DNA of 58,469 bases, taken from Eubacterium sp. (lineage in GTDB: Bacteria; Bacillota; Clostridia; Oscillospirales; Acutalibacteraceae). The notes under the pieces are model-generated. The model made no database searches. It saw only the letters and a list, made by a program, of their open reading frames with translations, and was not told the DNA's origin. Below are positions 53,995 through 58,469 of the stretch, piece by piece; within the stretch, counting starts at the first letter, position 1; each line of letters starts with the position of its first letter. A program made the translations under genes and the position numbers. The DNA lies in the NCBI GenBank assembly GCA_017450645.1, contig JAFSTE010000001.1, positions 1 through 58,469 on the forward strand. Direction: 5' to 3'.

Positions 53995-55066
53995 CGTCAC
54001 TACCTCCCATCATATTAATAAATTTGTCGAATATAAATCTCGTGTCGTGCGGACCCGAGCACGCTTCGGGGTGGAACTGTACCGAAAACGCCTTCTTGTC
54101 GTCATAATCCACACCCTCGCAGGTGCCGTCGTTTGCGTTGATGTACGAAATCCTGCCGCCGACCGCTTCCACGCTGTCGTTAACCACCGCGTAGCCGTGG
54201 TTTTGTGAGGATATGTAGGTCCTGCCCGTTTCAAGATTTTTAACGGGCTGATTAACGCCGCGGTGACCGTATTTAAGCTTAGTTGTTTCGCCGCCCATAG
54301 CAAGCGCAAGCAGCTGATGTCCAAGGCATATGCCGAATATCGGCACTTCACCTATAAGCTTTTTTATCTCCTCGATAATTTCGGTGTTGTCCGCAGGGTC
54401 GCCGGGACCGTTAGAGAGCATTACGCCGTCAACGCCGAGCTTTAAAATATCCTCAGCCTTAGTGTCGTAGGGCATAACCGCTACATTACAGCCGCGCTTG
54501 TTGAGCTCGCGCACGATATTCTGCTTAGCGCCAAAGTCAAGCAGTACAACATTATACTTGTGCTCCTCGCTCGGATAGAGCTGAATTGAGCTTGCCGAAA
54601 CGCTCTTTACAGCGTCCTTAATTGCGTAACCCTTTAAAGCCTCTGTATCCGCAAATTTTGCGTCAGAGGTAATTTTTGCGTTCATTACGCCTTTTTCGCG
54701 TATGATTTTTGTTATTTCTCGCGTGTCTACGCCCCATACGCCTATAATGCCGTTGTCCTTTAAAAATGCGTCTAGCGTTTCCTCGCACCTGAAGTTGCTC
54801 GGCTCGTCACATTTTTCGCGTACTACATATGCGCTGACATAGCTTTTTTTACTTTCCATATCGGCGCTGATTATGCCGTAGTTTCCGATAAGCGGAAAGG
54901 TCTGCATAACTATCTGACCGTAGTAGCTCGGGTCGGTAAGGGTTTCGATATAGCCGCCCATACCCGTAGTGAATACAAGCTCGCCCTCTACCTCGCCGTC
55001 GGCACCAAAGCGCCAACCCTTAAAAACATCGCCGTTTTCAAGGCAAATATATACTTCTTTGTTCAT
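53984..55066 (-). CDS. carA: Carbamoyl-phosphate synthase small (glutaminase) subunit
   Basis: A 360-residue CarA. The N-terminal subunit domain (ENGDVFKGWRFGADGEVEGE) is followed by a class I glutamine amidotransferase: nucleophile Cys in FGICLGHQLL (about 246-255), with the catalytic His and Glu in VQFHPEACSGPHD (about 328-340). It hydrolyses glutamine and channels ammonia to CarB. Its end overlaps carB by 11 bases. It is part of the arginine operon. Confidence 0.96.
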   Translation of the reverse strand: MNKEVYICLENGDVFKGWRFGADGEVEGELVFTTGMGGYIETLTDPSYYGQIVMQTFPLIGNYGIISADMESKKSYVSAYVVREKCDEPSNFRCEETLDAFLKDNGIIGVWGVDTREITKIIREKGVMNAKITSDAKFADTEALKGYAIKDAVKSVSASSIQLYPSEEHKYNVVLLDFGAKQNIVRELNKRGCNVAVMPYDTKAEDILKLGVDGVMLSNGPGDPADNTEIIEEIKKLIGEVPIFGICLGHQLLALAMGGETTKLKYGHRGVNQPVKNLETGRTYISSQNHGYAVVNDSVEAVGGRISYINANDGTCEGVDYDDKKAFSVQFHPEACSGPHDTRFIFDKFINMMGGSDDAS

Positions 55067-55091
55067 TTAAATCACCAAGTTGGTTGTGAAT

Positions 55092-55994
55092 TTATCCGAG
55101 TAATTTAACAAGCACTGCCTTTTGTGCGTGAAGTCTGTTTTCCGCTTCGTCAAAGATTTCGTCTGCGTGTTCCTCAAATACCTTTGCGGTAATTTCTTCC
55201 TCGCGGTGTGCCGGCAGACAGTGCAGTACCATAGCGCCCTCGTTAGCGACGCTCATAACCTCGTCGTTAATCTGGAAGGATTTGAATACCTTTTCGCGCT
55301 CAGCCTTTTCTTCTTCCTGACCCATTGAAGCCCATACATCAGTATAGAGAACATCGGCACCCTTGCAACAAGCGAGAATGTCGTTAGAGCAGGTGAATTT
55401 ACCGTTTTCGTTCGCCCATTTCATAAGCTCGCTGTCGGGCTCGTAACCCTTGGGGCAGGCAACAGCGCACTCGATACCCATTGTAATACATCCTGCGATA
55501 AGGCTGTTAGCCATATTGTTACCGTCGCCTACAAAACAGAGCTTTAAACCGTCAAAGCTCTTTTTGTACTCCCTTATTGTCATAAGGTCGGCAAGCACCT
55601 GGCAGGGATGACAGTAGTCGGTAAGTCCGTTAATAATCGGGATAGAGCCGTACTCAGCCAAGTCCTCAACCTCTTTTTGCTCAAAGGTTCTAATCATAAT
55701 ACCGTCAAGATAGCGCGAAAGCACCCTTGCAGTATCCTTAACGGGCTCGCCCCTGCCTATCTGTAAATCGCGGTTAGAGAGAAAGAGCGCCTGACCGCCG
55801 AGCTGGTACATACCCGTCTCAAAGCTTACGCGCGTTCTTGTAGAGCTTTTCTGGAATATCATACCGAGCGTCTTGCCTTTTAAGAGGTGGTGCTCAATGC
55901 CGTTGTGGTTTTCGTATTTAAGCTGGTCCGCGAGATTAAGTATCTCGAGTATTTCCTTTTTTGATAAGTCCTGCAGTTTTAAAAGGTGCTTCAT
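55092..55994 (-). CDS. argF: Ornithine carbamoyltransferase
   Basis: A 300-residue enzyme forming citrulline from ornithine and carbamoyl phosphate. The carbamoyl-phosphate site STRTRVSFE is at about 51-59, HPCQVLADL at about 128-136 and the ornithine-binding HCLPAHRE near 258-265. It sits directly between argD (four-base overlap) and carA, so carbamoyl phosphate is made and used by products of one operon. Confidence 0.96.
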   Translation of the reverse strand: MKHLLKLQDLSKKEILEILNLADQLKYENHNGIEHHLLKGKTLGMIFQKSSTRTRVSFETGMYQLGGQALFLSNRDLQIGRGEPVKDTARVLSRYLDGIMIRTFEQKEVEDLAEYGSIPIINGLTDYCHPCQVLADLMTIREYKKSFDGLKLCFVGDGNNMANSLIAGCITMGIECAVACPKGYEPDSELMKWANENGKFTCSNDILACCKGADVLYTDVWASMGQEEEKAEREKVFKSFQINDEVMSVANEGAMVLHCLPAHREEEITAKVFEEHADEIFDEAENRLHAQKAVLVKLLG

Positions 55995-57154
55995 TTTTCA
56001 ATTACCTCCCTGAGAATTTTAATACCCTCGTCAATTTCGTTTTTGCTGATGTTAAGAGCCGGCAGAAGTCTTACTCTGTTGTGGTGCGCCGTAAGCACGA
56101 GAAGTCCGTTTTTAAGGCACTCCTTAGCTATGTCGGCAGCGTTCTTGTCGGTGTCAATACCGAGCATTAGACCCATACCTTCAACGCCCTTAACGCCTTT
56201 AATATCCTTTAATTGCGACACAATGTAGTCGCTTTTTTTATTTACGCTGTCTAAAAATTCGTCGTCGATTCTGCTGACAACGCTAATCGCGCCCGCGCAT
56301 ACAACGGGGTTAGCGCCGAAGGTCGAGCCGTGGCTTGACGGCGTAACGCAGTCCTTAACCTTTTCGCCAAACAGTACCGCGCCTATCGGAAGTCCGCCGC
56401 CGAGACCTTTTGCAGTAGTCACAATGTCGGGTGTAATGCCAAAGTTTTCATACGCAAAGTATTTACCCGTTCTGCCGTTGCCCGTCTGTACCTCGTCGCA
56501 AATCATAATCAGGTCGTTATCCGCTGCGATATCGCTTATAGCCTGTACAAACTCTTGCGTAAGGCAGTTAACGCCGCCCTCGCCCTGTATGCACTCAAAC
56601 ATAATCGCGCATACGTCGTCTGTAATCATATTTTTAAGCGCGTTAATGTCGTTGGCAGGGCAGTACTTAAAGCCTTCGGTAAACGGCGCGAATATCGTGT
56701 GGAATTCGTCCTGACCCGTAGCCGCAAGCGTGGTAACAGTCCTTCCGTGGAACGAGTCGCAAAGCGTAATAATCGTTTTTCTGCCCTCGCCGTATTTGTC
56801 AAACGAATATTTACGCGCAAATTTAATCGCTCCCTCGTTAGCTTCCGCGCCCGAGTTTGCAAAGAAAACCTTTTTCATACCGCTTTTTTCACAAAGCAGC
56901 TTAGCAAGCTCAGTGCAAGGTGCGGTGTAGTAAAGGTTACTTGTGTGCTGCAGCATATCAAGCTGAGCGGTTACCGCTTTTTTCCACTCGTCATCGCATA
57001 TGCCAAAAGCGGTGACGCCTATGCCTGAGCCGAAATCTATATACTTTTTGCCGTCCTCGTCATAAAGCGTTGAGCCCTTGCCTTCCTTCAGGCAAACGTC
57101 AAACCTCCCGTACGAGTGTGCAATATATTCGTTGTCAAGTTCTTTAGTTGTCAT
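55991..57154 (-). CDS. argD: Acetylornithine aminotransferase
   Basis: A 387-residue class III PLP-dependent aminotransferase. It has FANSGAEANEGAIKFAR (about 98-114), DEVQTGNGRTGK (about 215-226) and the PLP Lys in TTAKGLGGGLPIGAV (about 244-258). It converts N-acetylglutamate semialdehyde to N-acetylornithine. Its ribosome-binding site AGGAG is the edge of a 64-bp repeat identical to one before argB. Confidence 0.95.
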   Translation of the reverse strand: MTTKELDNEYIAHSYGRFDVCLKEGKGSTLYDEDGKKYIDFGSGIGVTAFGICDDEWKKAVTAQLDMLQHTSNLYYTAPCTELAKLLCEKSGMKKVFFANSGAEANEGAIKFARKYSFDKYGEGRKTIITLCDSFHGRTVTTLAATGQDEFHTIFAPFTEGFKYCPANDINALKNMITDDVCAIMFECIQGEGGVNCLTQEFVQAISDIAADNDLIMICDEVQTGNGRTGKYFAYENFGITPDIVTTAKGLGGGLPIGAVLFGEKVKDCVTPSSHGSTFGANPVVCAGAISVVSRIDDEFLDSVNKKSDYIVSQLKDIKGVKGVEGMGLMLGIDTDKNAADIAKECLKNGLLVLTAHHNRVRLLPALNISKNEIDEGIKILREVIEK

Positions 57155-57160
57155 AATAAA

Positions 57161-57331
57161 ATCTCCTACCTTTCTGCCTCCCTTGCTAAAGGGAGGGGGA
57201 CCGCTTGCGGTGGAGGGATGGTCGCTCTACTTAACGAATACTAAAATCAAGCAATCATATTTACAACACCTCTTAAAAGGCATTGACCACCCCTCAGTCA
57301 CTTCGTGACAGCTCCCCTTGGCAGGGGCGCC
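57161..57331 (-). repeat. Foldback repeat between argB and argD (copy 1)
   Basis: Positions 57161-57224 are identical to 58222-58285 and include GTAGGAGAT (minus strand), the argD ribosome-binding site. The other end (57284-57331) carries GACCACCCCTCAGT, an inverted relative of the inner motif GGAGGGATGGTC, and a GGCGCCCCTGCC-like edge (minus strand). The unit of about 171 bp has the layout of a miniature foldback element and fills nearly all of the intergenic gap. Confidence 0.8.
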
Positions 57332-57357
57332 AAATCAGTTTCTCGCCTGCGGCTCGG

Positions 57358-58218
57358 TCATTTTGTTATCCTGAACATTGTTCCCATACCTTCGTCGGTA
57401 AGCATTTCCATAAGTATCGAGTGGGGAACGCGTCCGTCAATAATAAACGCCTTTTTACAGCCCTGGCGCAGCGCCTGAGTCATACCGTCAATCTTGGGTA
57501 TCATACCGCCCGATATTATGCCCTCGGCGATAAGCGCAGGCGTGTCGGATACATAAACCCTGTGAATAAGCGTTTCGGGGTCGTCCTTGTCCCTGCAAAG
57601 ACCTACAGTGTCCGTCATAGATATAAGCGCCTCAGCTTTAAGTGCGCCCGATACCGCAGCAGCAACGGTGTCCGCGTTGATGTTATAGCAGTTGCCGTTT
57701 TCGTCGTATCCGATAGTAGATATAACGGGTATCCAGCTTTTGTCGAGGATTTCGTTAACCGCTTCCATATTCATTTGCTCAATTTCGCCGACAAAGCCGT
57801 GAGTGCTGTCAAGCGGTTTGCACTTAATCATATTAGCGTCCATACCGCTGAGACCGATTGCGTGACCGCCGAGATTACCGATTTTGCAAACAAGGTCTTT
57901 GTTAACCTTACCCGCAAGTACCATCTGTACTACATCTACGGTGTCCTTGTCGGTAACCCTGAGCCCGTCCTCAAACTTGCTCTCTATGTTCATAGCGCCG
58001 AGCGCCTTGTTTATCTCAGGTCCGCCGCCGTGAACAAGTACAACCTTGATGCCGACGGTCGTAAGCAGTACGAGGTCGTGCATAACAGCCTCTTTAAGTT
58101 CTTCGTTTACCATAGCGTTACCGCCGTATTTTACTACGATGGTCTTACCGCGGTACATCTGAATATTAGGCAGCGCCTCAGCAAGTATCTGCGCCTTTTG
58201 TTTGTTATCAATAGTCAT
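57358..58218 (-). CDS. argB: N-acetylglutamate kinase
   Basis: A 286-residue amino-acid kinase phosphorylating N-acetylglutamate. IVVKYGGNAM (about 26-35) and VLVHGGGPEINKAL (about 59-72) form the substrate and ATP sites; INADTVAAAVSGALKAE lies near 177. An N-terminal helix (QKAQILAEALPNIQMYRG) precedes the core, the feature of arginine-feedback-inhibited enzymes, so allosteric control by arginine is likely. It is the first gene of this operon inside the window; argC/argJ may lie outside. Confidence 0.95.
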   Translation of the reverse strand: MTIDNKQKAQILAEALPNIQMYRGKTIVVKYGGNAMVNEELKEAVMHDLVLLTTVGIKVVLVHGGGPEINKALGAMNIESKFEDGLRVTDKDTVDVVQMVLAGKVNKDLVCKIGNLGGHAIGLSGMDANMIKCKPLDSTHGFVGEIEQMNMEAVNEILDKSWIPVISTIGYDENGNCYNINADTVAAAVSGALKAEALISMTDTVGLCRDKDDPETLIHRVYVSDTPALIAEGIISGGMIPKIDGMTQALRQGCKKAFIIDGRVPHSILMEMLTDEGMGTMFRITK

Positions 58219-58221
58219 ATA

Positions 58222-58343
58222 ATCTCCTACCTTTCTGCCTCCCTTGCTAAAGGGAGGGGGACCGCTTGCGGTGGAGGGATGGTCGTATAGTATAAGTAGT
58301 CTTTAAACAACCCATCTTATAAGGCTGTGACCACCCCTCAGTC
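58222..58343 (-). repeat. Foldback repeat upstream of argB (copy 2)
   Basis: 58222-58285 is identical to 57161-57224 and supplies the argB ribosome-binding site. Its far end keeps GACCACCCCTCAGTC (about 58329-58343) and then changes into the unrelated multi-hairpin repeat, so two repeat families abut here. Confidence 0.78.
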
Positions 58344-58469
58344 TCGTCCAAACATATTATGTGTTCGGAGCATTTTGCAAGCAAAATACTAATGAACACT
58401 CCATATGTTTCTCCTCTCCCCAAAAAATCTAACGATTTTTCGGGGTCCCCGTTTGGACTCGACAGCTCC
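58333..58469 (-). repeat. Multi-hairpin repeat, copy B (inverted, reaches window end)
   Basis: On the minus strand it reads GGGGACCCCG, hairpin AAAAATC-GTTA-GATTTTT closed by CCCCG/TGGGG, GAGGAGAAACATATG, GTGTTC/GAACAC around ATTTTGC/GCAAAAT, then ACAT/ATGT. The order and pairing match copy A at 33219-33334 although stem bases differ. The final bases (TTTGGACTCGACAGCTCC, plus strand) look like part of a tRNA 3' region; the window ends there. Confidence 0.72.

Overview
The window looks like a Firmicutes chromosome, most likely class Clostridia and probably a gut Ruminococcaceae/Oscillospiraceae-type bacterium (inference). Supporting signs are a perfect CIRCE operator in front of groES-groEL, strong GGAGG ribosome-binding sites, TTGACA/TATAAT promoters, a D-alanylation operon, the YmfF/YmfH peptidase pair, and BspA-type leucine-rich repeats. 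Most core genes have intermediate GC content. Two stretches (about 11.6-20.1 kb and 20.3-23.8 kb) are clearly more AT-rich and look acquired.

Layout. 0.15-4.6 kb (minus strand): a tightly overlapping four-gene operon encoding an S24/S26-type peptidase, an ABC exporter half-transporter, a GH2 glycosidase and a cyclophilin. 4.7-6.9 kb: CIRCE-controlled groES-groEL. 7.0-11.5 kb: a dlt-type operon in the order D-A-C-B. 11.55 kb: tRNA-Leu(GAG), whose 3' end is the attachment site of an 8.4-kb integrative element (11616-20074). That element carries a Mor-like regulator, several unknown small proteins, a DUF1643-like protein, a reverse-strand AT-rich orphan gene, a P4/D5-type helicase and a tyrosine integrase. 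It has no capsid, portal, terminase or relaxase gene, so it resembles a phage satellite or cryptic integrative element. Directly behind it lies a second, older-looking insertion: an MBOAT plus DHHW-family O-acylation pair flanked by roughly 90-bp direct repeats, each ending in a tRNA-Leu 3'-like fragment.

23.9-31.6 kb: housekeeping genes (VanX-type dipeptidase, metallophosphoesterase, M16 peptidase pair, lgt, folD, CBS-domain membrane protein, pncC/cinA-C). 31.65 kb: tRNA-Thr(CGT), followed by a small insertion that carries a compact GH32 sucrase and ends in a second copy of the tRNA-Thr 3' end plus a terminator. 33.5-38.3 kb: acyltransferase-3 with an XRE-AbrB regulator, a HAD-type lipoprotein, an Rrf2 regulator and a nucleoside phosphorylase-like protein. 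38.5-43.9 kb: a divergent phosphorelay (HPt and REC-GGDEF*-EAL opposite a hybrid sensor kinase with two receiver domains). 43.9-48 kb: a methyltransferase, an alpha/beta hydrolase, and a TetM/EF-G-like GTPase fused to a YacP/Rae1-type NYN nuclease. 48.1-49.8 kb: a secreted leucine-rich-repeat protein. 50-58.2 kb (minus strand): an arginine/carbamoyl-phosphate operon argB-argD-argF-carA-carB, whose carB frame continues without a stop into a diaminopimelate epimerase domain.

The most notable items are the two gene fusions (GTPase-NYN and CarB-DapF), the serial use of tRNA 3' ends as insertion sites with each copy followed by its own terminator, a family of intergenic repeats whose hairpin stems differ in sequence but keep pairing, and a 64-bp identical repeat that supplies the Shine-Dalgarno sequence to both argB and argD.
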